A DNA stretch of 11,286 bases. Origin: AC-32 sp038236705 (lineage in GTDB: Bacteria > Actinomycetota > Thermoleophilia > Gaiellales > Gaiellaceae). Positions within the stretch are counted from its first letter, which is position 1. Every line of letters starts with the position of its first letter. The stretch lies in the NCBI GenBank assembly GCA_038236705.1, contig JBBRZN010000056.1, positions 1-11,286 of the forward strand, in the 5' to 3' direction. This document shows, in pieces, positions 6,181 through 11,286 of this stretch. The position numbers and the translations under genes are program-made. The notes below the pieces were generated by a model, which saw only the letters and a program-made list of their open reading frames with translations, was not told where the DNA came from and did no database searches.

Positions 6181-7170
6181 GTGAAGCCGCTCGTCGACTC
6201 CTGGGGCCGTGAGATCAAGAGTGTCCGGGTCTCCGTCACCGACAAGTGCAACTTCCGTTGCCGCTACTGCATGCCGGCGGAAGGTCTGGAATGGCTCGAC
6301 CGAGAGGAGCTGCTGAGCTTCGAGGAGCTCGCGCGGATCGTGCGCGTGCTCGCTGGGATGGGCGTCGAGGAGGTGCGGCTGACCGGCGGCGAGCCGCTCG
6401 TGCGACGCGATCTGCCGCGGCTCGTGCGGCAGCTCGCCGAGATCCCGGGCGTGAACGACCTCTCGCTGACCACGAACGGCGTCCTGCTCGACAAGCTGGC
6501 CGGCCCGCTCGTCGAGGCCGGGCTGCGGCGGCTGAACGTCTCGCTGGACTCGCTCTCGCACGTGCGGTTCGCGGAGATCACGCGCCGGGACGCGCTCGAC
6601 CGCGTGCTGGCCGGGCTCGAGGAGGCCGAGCGCTACCCGGAGCTCGGGCCGATCAAGGTCAACTGCGTCGCGATGCGCGGGTTCACCGAGGAGGAGGTGC
6701 CGGCGCTGGCCGAGCTGGCGCGGCGGAAGCCGTACATCGTGCGCTTCATCGAGTTCATGCCCCTGGATGCAGACGAGTCGTGGCGCGGCGACGACGTGCT
6801 CACCGGCGGCGAGATCCGCGCCCTGATCGAGGAGCGCTGGCCGCTCGAGGAGATTCCCGCCAAGGCGTCCTCGACTGCGCGGCGCTTCCGCTTCGCGGAC
6901 GGAGCGGGCGAGATCGGCTTCGTCAACCCGGTCTCGGAGCCGTTCTGCTCGAGCTGCGACCGAATCCGGCTGACCGCCGACGGCCAGCTGCGAACGTGCC
7001 TGTTTTCGCGGCGTGAGTGGGACCTGAAGACGCCGCTACGCGAGGGCGCGCCCGATGCGGAGCTGGAGCGCCTGCTCCGCTTCGCCGTGCGGCACAAGGA
7101 ACTGAAGCACAAGATCAACGACCCCGGCTTCGTGCGGGCGTCGCGCTCGATGAGCCAGATCGGCGGCTAG
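6181..7170 (+). CDS. moaA: MoaA, GTP 3',8-cyclase (molybdenum cofactor)
   Basis: MoaA is a radical SAM enzyme that, with MoaC, converts GTP to cyclic pyranopterin monophosphate, the first step of molybdenum cofactor synthesis. The 329-residue protein has the N-terminal cluster motif CNFRCRYC (C23, C27, C30) and the SAM-binding LTGGEP (67-72). The C-terminal cluster motif is C256-xx-C259-x13-C273, which distinguishes MoaA from other radical SAM proteins, and the chain ends in the conserved GG (SMSQIGG). Length matches the family. The GTG start has no Shine-Dalgarno and lies six bases after TAGGCT, so it is probably leaderless. No other molybdenum cofactor gene is in the window, so the partners must be elsewhere. 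It converges on the lipoprotein gene at 8290-7337. Confidence 0.97.
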   Translation: MKPLVDSWGREIKSVRVSVTDKCNFRCRYCMPAEGLEWLDREELLSFEELARIVRVLAGMGVEEVRLTGGEPLVRRDLPRLVRQLAEIPGVNDLSLTTNGVLLDKLAGPLVEAGLRRLNVSLDSLSHVRFAEITRRDALDRVLAGLEEAERYPELGPIKVNCVAMRGFTEEEVPALAELARRKPYIVRFIEFMPLDADESWRGDDVLTGGEIRALIEERWPLEEIPAKASSTARRFRFADGAGEIGFVNPVSEPFCSSCDRIRLTADGQLRTCLFSRREWDLKTPLREGAPDAELERLLRFAVRHKELKHKINDPGFVRASRSMSQIGG

Positions 7171-7213
7171 CCCTCCACCGGGAGTTGGCCGTGACCCAGG
7201 AGGCCCCAGGCCC

Positions 7214-7228
7214 CGGTGTCAGACACCG
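7214..7228. repeat. Palindromic repeat, short copy
   Basis: CGGTGTC-A-GACACCG is a perfect odd-centred palindrome of 15 bases, 43 bases after the moaA stop. The same 15 bases recur at 7310-7324. Two exact copies within 110 bases in a non-coding gap suggest a REP-like dispersed element. Confidence 0.6.
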
Positions 7229-7301
7229 ACGCATGACTACAACGCCTTTGTGACAGAAGACGCCAGCGTGGCCCAGCGCAGCCATTCGCCTCCGTCCGTG
7301 T

Positions 7302-7332
7302 ATCCGTCACGGTGTCAGACACCGTGACGGAT
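7302..7332. repeat. Perfect 31-base palindrome, possible bidirectional terminator
   Basis: The left arm ATCCGTCACGGTGTC, a central A and the exact reverse complement of the arm form a perfect 15-bp inverted repeat. Its core is the 15-base repeat seen at 7214. It lies 4 bases after the stop of the lipoprotein gene and between two converging genes, the place for a bidirectional terminator. It has no T-run on either side. Its perfection and the second copy fit a REP-type mobile or dispersed palindrome at least as well. Confidence 0.8.
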
Positions 7333-7336
7333 CACG

Positions 7337-8290
7337 CTACGGCCAGACCGCTCTGCGCGGGTTCAGGTCGAGCTTGCCGCCGTTCTTGCATTCGGGCGAG
7401 TGGTACTTCGCCAGGCCGTACGGGTAGAGGCCGCTCCACGCCAGCTCGGCCAGGCTGTCCGCATACGCTCGCGGCGCGCCGAGCAGCACTCCGGCTCGGC
7501 GCATGCGCTGGAGGCCGTAACAGGTCGCGACCGCCTCGTCGCCGCCCGGCGCGACGTGCACCGTTTCGTGGCCCAGCGTGAGCACGGTGTTCGCGAGCTG
7601 GAGCTTCACCTGCCCGCGCGCGGGACGGCGTCCCCCGTAGACGAAGCGCACGAGCCGCTCGCACATGCGCGGCGCGAGGTTGACCCGCGTGCCCTGGGAG
7701 ACGAACCCGTCCGCCCTCAGGTCGACCGCTCCGCCGGTGTACGCGCCGCGCTCGGCGATCAGCGCGACCCAGTCCGCCCGCGACCAGCAGCGCACGGCCG
7801 TCGCCGGGAGGCCGCTCAGCGCCGCCGCGACCCGAGAGAAGCGCGGCTCAACCCGGCTCACCCGCGTCACGCCCCCCCGCCGTGGCAGCGAGCGCCCATC
7901 GCTGCGCAGAAAGATCCGCGCCCCGGAGGCGCTCAGTGCGCGGTCGCCCGCGGCGAGGTCGCCCCGCCGAAACGCCGAGCAGGCGCCGAGCACGGCGTGT
8001 GCCGCCGCGCGCTGGCGCCGGGTCGGAGCCTCGCCCACGGAGGAGCGGAAGATCGGTCCGCAGTCGCGCAGCGCCGCCAGCGCCTTCGCGCCTCCCGGCG
8101 CGGCCGCCTGCTCCGAGAGGTTGCCGACCGCGTTCGCGAACGCCGCCATCGTCCGGAACCAGGCGATCTCCCGCGCGGTGGGTAGCGAAGGCATCCGCGG
8201 CTTGGATGCCTCACCGCCGGTCGAATCGCTCCCACATCCGGCCGTGACGAGCGCAAGCACGGAAATACACAGCGCCAGCAGGCGTTTCAT
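7337..8290 (-). CDS. Predicted lipoprotein with HExxH motif
   Basis: The 317-residue protein starts MKRLLALCISVLALVTAGCG, a lipoprotein signal with lipobox VTAGC (lipidated Cys at 19), so it should be anchored outside the cytoplasmic membrane. A Ser/Gly/Pro linker follows. Residues 241-245 are HETVH, an HExxH zinc-protease-type motif, followed by GGDEAVATCYGLQ, where E252 or D251 could be the third ligand. Six further cysteines (77, 104, 168, 210, 257, 301) could form disulfides, which fits an exported protein. I do not recognise the family. A metallopeptidase is plausible from the motif, but the third ligand and fold are unproved, so a catalytically dead relative is possible. The ATG start is 49 bases from the divergent PAP2 gene. 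Confidence 0.85.
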   Translation of the reverse strand: MKRLLALCISVLALVTAGCGSDSTGGEASKPRMPSLPTAREIAWFRTMAAFANAVGNLSEQAAAPGGAKALAALRDCGPIFRSSVGEAPTRRQRAAAHAVLGACSAFRRGDLAAGDRALSASGARIFLRSDGRSLPRRGGVTRVSRVEPRFSRVAAALSGLPATAVRCWSRADWVALIAERGAYTGGAVDLRADGFVSQGTRVNLAPRMCERLVRFVYGGRRPARGQVKLQLANTVLTLGHETVHVAPGGDEAVATCYGLQRMRRAGVLLGAPRAYADSLAELAWSGLYPYGLAKYHSPECKNGGKLDLNPRRAVWP

Positions 8291-8321
8291 TGACGCAGTA
8301 GAGCACGACAGACAAGGCGGT

Positions 8322-8327
8322 TAAAAT
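8322..8327 (+). promoter_or_regulatory. Possible -10 box for the PAP2 gene
   Basis: TAAAAT stands out as A/T-rich in the 49-base gap between the divergent lipoprotein and PAP2 genes, 12 bases before the GTG start. No -35 with normal spacing is visible (TTGACG at 8290 is too far) and no Shine-Dalgarno precedes the GTG. Confidence 0.35.
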
Positions 8328-8339
8328 GTCCATCTCCTC

Positions 8340-9092
8340 GTGAGCGCGCTCGTCTCAGCCGGCCGTCGAGTCCTGCCCCGTGGGTGGGCAGACTTCGGGC
8401 GCCAGCTCGCGATCTGGTTCGGCTTCCTCGCCGCATACCAGGTCGCCCGAGGGATCGCGGATCGCAACCCGCCGCGCGCGTTCGACAACGGCCTGCACGT
8501 GATCGGGATCGAGCGGCACGCGAACGCGCTCTTCGAGCTGACCCTGCAGCGGCTCGTCGACGGTTCGCAGGTGTTGGCGACGCTCGCCTCGTGGACGTAC
8601 TGGAACTCCGAGTTCACGGTGCTCGGCCTCGCGCTCCTCTGGGTCTACCTGCGCCGCAACGAGGCCTTCGTGCGCTTCCGCAACACGATCCTGCTCGCGA
8701 ACGTGCTCGGCCTCGTCGGGTATGTGCTGCTGCCGACCGCGCCGCCGCGGATGTTCCCGGACTTCGGCTTCGACGACACCCTGCAGAGCTTCGGCCAGCT
8801 CAACCACGGCAGCGGGCTGATCGAGTTCGCCGCCAACCCCTACGCGGCGATGCCGAGCCTGCACGCGGCCGACGCGCTGATCATCGGGCTCGTGCTCTTT
8901 TCGGTCTGCCGCACGCGCTTCGCCAAGATCCTCTGGCTGCTCTGGCCCGGGTGGGTCTGGTTCAGCGTGATGGCCACCGGCAACCACTTCTGGCTGGACG
9001 TGGTCGCCGGCGTAATCGTCGCCGCGATCGCCGGCACGCTGATCTACCGCAACCCGTTTCGACGCCGTCGGGCGACCTCGGCCGCCGCTTAG
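8340..9092 (+). CDS. PAP2-superfamily membrane enzyme (Aur1-like group)
   Basis: This 250-residue membrane protein has about six hydrophobic helices and PAP2-type active-site blocks: PTAPPRM at 132-138, MPSLHAA at 171-177 (H175), and TGNHFWLD at 213-220 (H216, D220). The APPR plus SLHAA version is typical of the group that includes Aur1-like inositol phosphotransferases rather than classic PSGH phosphatases. Members hydrolyse or transfer phosphate groups of lipids through a phosphohistidine. The next two genes make inositol phosphate and probably attach it to lipid. An attractive reading is therefore that this enzyme dephosphorylates phosphatidylinositol phosphate or moves an inositol phosphate group; that is inference. 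The GTG start lacks a Shine-Dalgarno. A downstream start would remove little of the domain. Confidence 0.87.
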   Translation: MSALVSAGRRVLPRGWADFGRQLAIWFGFLAAYQVARGIADRNPPRAFDNGLHVIGIERHANALFELTLQRLVDGSQVLATLASWTYWNSEFTVLGLALLWVYLRRNEAFVRFRNTILLANVLGLVGYVLLPTAPPRMFPDFGFDDTLQSFGQLNHGSGLIEFAANPYAAMPSLHAADALIIGLVLFSVCRTRFAKILWLLWPGWVWFSVMATGNHFWLDVVAGVIVAAIAGTLIYRNPFRRRRATSAAA

Positions 9093-9100
9093 CGGCCGAG
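9077..9100 (+). terminator. GC-rich hairpin at PAP2 stop
   Basis: CTCGGCCGC, six loop bases and GCGGCCGAG form a perfect 9-bp stem that spans the PAP2 stop codon. There is no T-run, so it could be a weak terminator or an mRNA-stabilising structure. It separates the PAP2 gene from the next gene by 68 bases. Confidence 0.4.
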
Positions 9101-9147
9101 ACCCGCCGCCCGCCGACTGTGCGCAGGCTGGTTCGCAAAGAGGCTGC

Positions 9148-9153
9148 TAGCGT
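9148..9153 (+). promoter_or_regulatory. -10-like box before the phosphatidyltransferase
   Basis: TAGCGT is followed by seven bases and the GTG at 9161, the same leaderless layout as moaA. The -35 is not recognisable. This spacing favours the GTG at 9161 over the one at 9152. Confidence 0.35.
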
Positions 9154-9160
9154 GCCTCGC

Positions 9161-9793
9161 GTGACCCGAACGGCCACGCTCGCCTGGGTGAAACAGGGCT
9201 ACACGGACGGAACTCGCCGGCTCGCCTCGCGCTGGATCGGCGGACTCGCGCGCACACGTGTAACTCCGAATGCCCTCACCGCCGCGGGCGTCACCCTGTG
9301 CGCCGCGGCCGCGGTCCTGATCTGGTTCGGCGACCACGACCAGTGGCTCGTCTACTGGGGCGCCGCGATCGTCTTCGTCTTCGGCTCGGTCCTCGACATC
9401 CTCGACGGCGCGCTGGCCCGCCACGGGGGCAAGGCGACGCCGTTCGGGGCCTTCGTCGACTCGATCTCCGACCGGGTCAGCGAGGGCTTCGTGCTGACGG
9501 CCGTCGCGCTCGTCTTCGCGCGCCACGGCAACGAGCTGGCGCTCGCCTTTGCGATCGCCGCGATCGGCGGCTCCTTCCTCGTCTCCTACGCGCGCGCCAA
9601 GGCGGAGCTCCTCAGCCTGCGCGGAGACGTTGGCATCGGCAGCCGCGCCGAACGCGTCGTCGTGATCACCGCCGGGCTCGTCTTCGCCCCCTGGGGCGGC
9701 CTGCAGTGGGCGATCTACTTCCTCGCCGCAACCGCCTGGCTCACCGTCCTACAACGAATCCTGCACGTCCGCAGAGAACTCAGGAGGAACTGA
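9161..9793 (+). CDS. CDP-alcohol phosphatidyltransferase, likely PIP synthase
   Basis: This 210-residue membrane protein carries the full CDP-alcohol phosphotransferase signature D-x2-DG-x2-AR-x8-G-x3-D-x3-D at 79-104 (D79, D82, G83, A86, R87, G96, D100, D104), whose aspartates bind metal and CDP-diacylglycerol. About six helices are predicted. The arginine-rich GSRAERVVVI segment (160-169) is where actinobacterial phosphatidylinositol-phosphate synthases bind inositol phosphate. The neighbour, joined by TGATG overlap, is inositol-3-phosphate synthase, so the acceptor is probably inositol 3-phosphate. Phosphatidylglycerol-phosphate synthase is the main alternative from the motif alone. An in-frame GTG at 9152 would add three residues. 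I chose 9161 because of the -10-like box spacing. Confidence 0.88.
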   Translation: MTRTATLAWVKQGYTDGTRRLASRWIGGLARTRVTPNALTAAGVTLCAAAAVLIWFGDHDQWLVYWGAAIVFVFGSVLDILDGALARHGGKATPFGAFVDSISDRVSEGFVLTAVALVFARHGNELALAFAIAAIGGSFLVSYARAKAELLSLRGDVGIGSRAERVVVITAGLVFAPWGGLQWAIYFLAATAWLTVLQRILHVRRELRRN

Positions 9794-10935
9794 TGGCTTC
9801 AAGGAACGGCAAAGCCCCGCGCCGCGACGACAAGGTGCGTGTGGCGCTGATCGGCGTCGGCAACTGCGCGAGCTCGCTCGTGCAGGGCGTCGAGTACTAC
9901 AAGGACGCCGACCCGGACGAGTTCGTCCCCGGGCTGATGCACGTCGACCTCGGCGGCTACCACATCCGCGACGTCGAGTTCTCCGCCGCCTTCGACGTCA
10001 CCACCGACAAGGTCGGCAAGGACCTCTCGGAGGCGATCTGGGGCCACCCGAACAACACGATCAAGTTCTCGGACGTGCCCAAGAGCGGCGTCAGAGTCTC
10101 GCGCGGCATGACGCACGACGGGCTCGGCAAGTACCTCTCCGAGATCGTGACGAAGGCCCCCGGCGAGACCGACGACGTGGTCGGAATCCTCAAGGAGACC
10201 GGCACCGACGTCGTCGTCAACTACCTCCCGGTCGGCTCCGAGGAGGCGACCAAGTGGTACACGGAGCAGGTTCTGGCCGCGGGTTGCGCGATGGTCAACT
10301 GCATGCCGGTGTTCATCGCGAAGGAGAGCTACTGGGACAAGCGCTTCAAGCAGGCCGGCGTCCCGATCATCGGCGACGACATCAAGTCGCAGGTTGGAGC
10401 GACGATCACGCACCGAGTCCTGATGGGCATCTTCCGCGACCGCGGCGTGCGCGTCGACCGCACCTTCCAGCTGAACTTCGGCGGCAACTCCGACTTCATG
10501 AACATGCTGGAGCGCGAGCGGCTCGAGTCGAAGAAGATCTCGAAGACCTACGCGATCAAGTCCACCCTCCCGTACGAGCTGGAGGAGAAGAACATCCACG
10601 TCGGGCCCTCCGACCACGTGCCGTGGCTCGAGGACCGCAAGTGGGCCTACATCCGGCTCGAGGGAACGTCCTTCGGCGACGTGCCGCTGAACGCGGAGCT
10701 GAAGATCGAGGTCTGGGACTCGCCCAACTCGGCCGGTGTCGTGATCGACGCCGTGCGGCTGGCCAAGCTGGCCCTGAACAAGGGCATCGCCGGCACGCTC
10801 GGCGGCCCGAGCGCCTACCTGATGAAATCGCCGCCGGTGCAGTTCACCGACGACGAGGCGCGCGAGAAGACCGAGGACTTCATCCGCGAGCACGCCAGGA
10901 AGACCGCCAAGGAACCTTCGAAGACGAAGGCCTGA
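9793..10935 (+). CDS. ino1: Inositol-3-phosphate synthase
   Basis: The enzyme converts glucose 6-phosphate to 1D-myo-inositol 3-phosphate with NAD as internal cofactor, supplying phosphatidylinositol and mycothiol-type pathways in actinobacteria. The 380-residue protein has the Rossmann nucleotide loop GVGNCASS at 21-28. It also has conserved VVNYLPVGSEEATKWY (141-156), AGCAMVNCMPVFIA (163-176), GDDIKSQVGATITHR (194-208) and NFGGNSDFMNM (228-238). This is the short, actinobacterial/archaeal type; the eukaryotic enzyme exceeds 500 residues. The ATG overlaps the preceding stop by one base (TGATG), and AGGAGG lies five bases upstream, so translation is coupled to the phosphatidyltransferase. The C-terminal tail (ARKTAKEPSKTKA) is basic and probably disordered. 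Confidence 0.96.
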   Translation: MASRNGKAPRRDDKVRVALIGVGNCASSLVQGVEYYKDADPDEFVPGLMHVDLGGYHIRDVEFSAAFDVTTDKVGKDLSEAIWGHPNNTIKFSDVPKSGVRVSRGMTHDGLGKYLSEIVTKAPGETDDVVGILKETGTDVVVNYLPVGSEEATKWYTEQVLAAGCAMVNCMPVFIAKESYWDKRFKQAGVPIIGDDIKSQVGATITHRVLMGIFRDRGVRVDRTFQLNFGGNSDFMNMLERERLESKKISKTYAIKSTLPYELEEKNIHVGPSDHVPWLEDRKWAYIRLEGTSFGDVPLNAELKIEVWDSPNSAGVVIDAVRLAKLALNKGIAGTLGGPSAYLMKSPPVQFTDDEAREKTEDFIREHARKTAKEPSKTKA

Positions 10936-10949
10936 CCCCCGCGCAGGGC

Positions 10950-10955
10950 TAGACT
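10950..10955 (+). promoter_or_regulatory. -10-like box before right-end gene start
   Basis: TAGACT lies eight bases before an ATG at 10964. It resembles the leaderless layout at moaA and the EamA gene and suggests that a new transcription unit of the host genome begins here. The -35 is not recognisable. Confidence 0.3.
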
Positions 10956-10963
10956 CGGAGCCG

Positions 10964-11107
10964 ATGGGCCTGCGCGTCTGCCTGGTCGGCCTTGTTCGGC
11001 GCAATCAGCTTGGCGGGCACCGGCTTAAACCGCCTCGGCAGCTTGCCAAACGCGGCCGTCGCCAAGCGGCGGCTAGCACCGGGCGGACGACTGGCGGTGG
11101 TTGCTGA
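10964..11107 (+). pseudogene. Gene start broken within its first codons
   Basis: An ATG follows the -10-like box. Its first residues, MGLRVCLVG, resemble the opening beta strand of a glycosyltransferase or other Rossmann-like protein. The frame then becomes unlikely protein (VRRNQLGGHRLKPPRQLAKR), rich in Arg, and stops after 47 codons, while a different frame takes over the coding signal. I read this as a true start truncated near 10988 by an insertion, a frameshift or an assembly junction. The glycosyltransferase guess comes from eight residues only and is weak. Confidence 0.3.
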
Positions 11108-11286
11108 TGAAAGACTGTCGGCACTTAGGGCCAACCCCGAACTCTCGGCAAAGCTGTTACGCCGCTTGGGGCGGGGCAGTCTGGTCGCCATCAAGGGAGA
11201 CAAGCGCAGCCGTGATGGAATTGTGTTTCATAAAGTGAACGTGACCATCCGCACCGGAGGTTGGATTCAGCGCGATGCAGTGTTCG
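10992..11286 (+). CDS. Partial ORF with SH3-like domain, foreign codon usage
   Basis: This frame is open from 10953 to the right edge with no ATG or GTG start before 11097; I give the TTG at 10992 as a placeholder. From 11088 it reads RLAVVADERLSALRANPELS, followed by LLRRLGRGSLVAIKG, DGIVFHKVNVT and TRTGGWIQRDAVF-like text (the exact residues are TIRTGGWIQRDAVF). The pattern of short beta strands ending in GW matches bacterial SH3-like domains, which I associate with exported proteins, notably in Acidobacteria; that association is from memory. Of the last 62 codons, 24 end in A or T by my count, against very few in ino1. The gene is incomplete at the right and its true 5' end is unclear, so it may be a chimeric or transferred fragment. 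Confidence 0.5.
   Translation, partial: MFGAISLAGTGLNRLGSLPNAAVAKRRLAPGGRLAVVADERLSALRANPELSAKLLRRLGRGSLVAIKGDKRSRDGIVFHKVNVTIRTGGWIQRDAVF

Larger units (their letters stand above)
7171..7336. other. Convergent intergenic region
   Basis: The 166 bases between the moaA stop and the lipoprotein stop hold no credible ORF. They contain two copies of the CGGTGTC-A-GACACCG palindrome (separate entries) and, near 7200-7214, a short tandem AGGCCCC duplication. Nothing else stands out. Confidence 0.7.

Noticed and set aside
5709..7170. Acidic miniproteins plus radical SAM enzyme as a peptide natural-product cluster
   Set aside because: The radical SAM protein has MoaA's second CxxCx13C cluster and terminal GG, is transcribed divergently, and the small proteins lack cysteines and a leader/core layout; no transporter or peptidase partner is evident.
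8384..9160. Long upstream extension of the phosphatidyltransferase frame
   Set aside because: It is a shifted reading of the PAP2 gene with Arg/Ala/Pro-rich text; the family domain starts after 9161.
10915..10930. Hairpin CCTTCG-AAGA-CGAAGG at the end of ino1 as a terminator
   Set aside because: The 6-bp stem lies inside the coding sequence and has no T-run; too weak to call.
9298..10934. Plus-strand frame of 545 codons that extends ino1 upstream
   Set aside because: The upstream part is a shifted reading of the phosphatidyltransferase gene; the ino1 ATG at 9793 has AGGAGG and the family N-terminus.
10949..11203. 84-codon minus-strand ORF at the right end
   Set aside because: No ribosome site or motif, and the plus-strand SH3-like reading of the same bases is far more protein-like.
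1..11286. CRISPR arrays, rRNA or tRNA genes, insertion sequences
   Set aside because: No regularly spaced repeats, no cloverleaf or rRNA-like sequence, and no transposase reading frame were noticed on either strand by eye.

Overview
The window is about 70% G+C for most of its length. Its coding regions show very strong third-position G/C preference, many GTG starts and many short gene overlaps. The gene order dnaK-grpE-dnaJ-hspR-clpB, an actinobacterial-type inositol-3-phosphate synthase beside a CDP-alcohol phosphatidyltransferase, and several apparently leaderless promoters all point to an actinobacterium. A deep lineage such as Thermoleophilia is plausible, but this is inferred from gene content and style, not from a marker gene.

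Positions 1-4830 (minus strand) hold a heat-shock chaperone operon. In transcription order it is dnaK, grpE, dnaJ, a two-helix membrane miniprotein of 69 residues, hspR and clpB, which runs off the left edge. Every junction overlaps (1, 11, 4, 4 and 19 bases), so translation is probably coupled throughout. DnaK, DnaJ and GrpE form the folding machine, ClpB the disaggregase, and HspR the repressor. The only clear promoter lies before dnaK and carries a perfect inverted repeat that is not a canonical HAIR or CIRCE operator. An EamA-family transporter lies just upstream on the same strand.

Positions 5700-6180 hold two tiny, very acidic proteins (57 and 50 residues) on the minus strand, separated by a textbook intrinsic terminator. 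A divergent promoter region follows, then moaA (molybdenum cofactor biosynthesis) on the plus strand. Positions 7171-7336, between converging genes, carry two copies of a 15-base palindrome, one of them inside a perfect 31-base palindrome. Opposite moaA is a predicted lipoprotein of unknown family with an HExxH metal-binding motif.

Positions 8340-10935 (plus strand) form an inositol-lipid module: a PAP2-superfamily membrane enzyme, a CDP-alcohol phosphatidyltransferase likely to be phosphatidylinositol-phosphate synthase, and inositol-3-phosphate synthase. Together they could make inositol 3-phosphate, attach it to CDP-diacylglycerol, and process the product.

The right end (10964-11286) is odd. 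A plausible actinobacterial gene start runs for only a few sensible codons. Coding then moves to another frame with different codon usage, encoding an SH3-like domain that continues past the edge. This may be a horizontal insertion or an assembly chimera. Most of the window is recognisable housekeeping; the parts without an obvious description are the membrane miniprotein, the paired acidic miniproteins, the HExxH lipoprotein, the palindromic repeats and the right-end junction.
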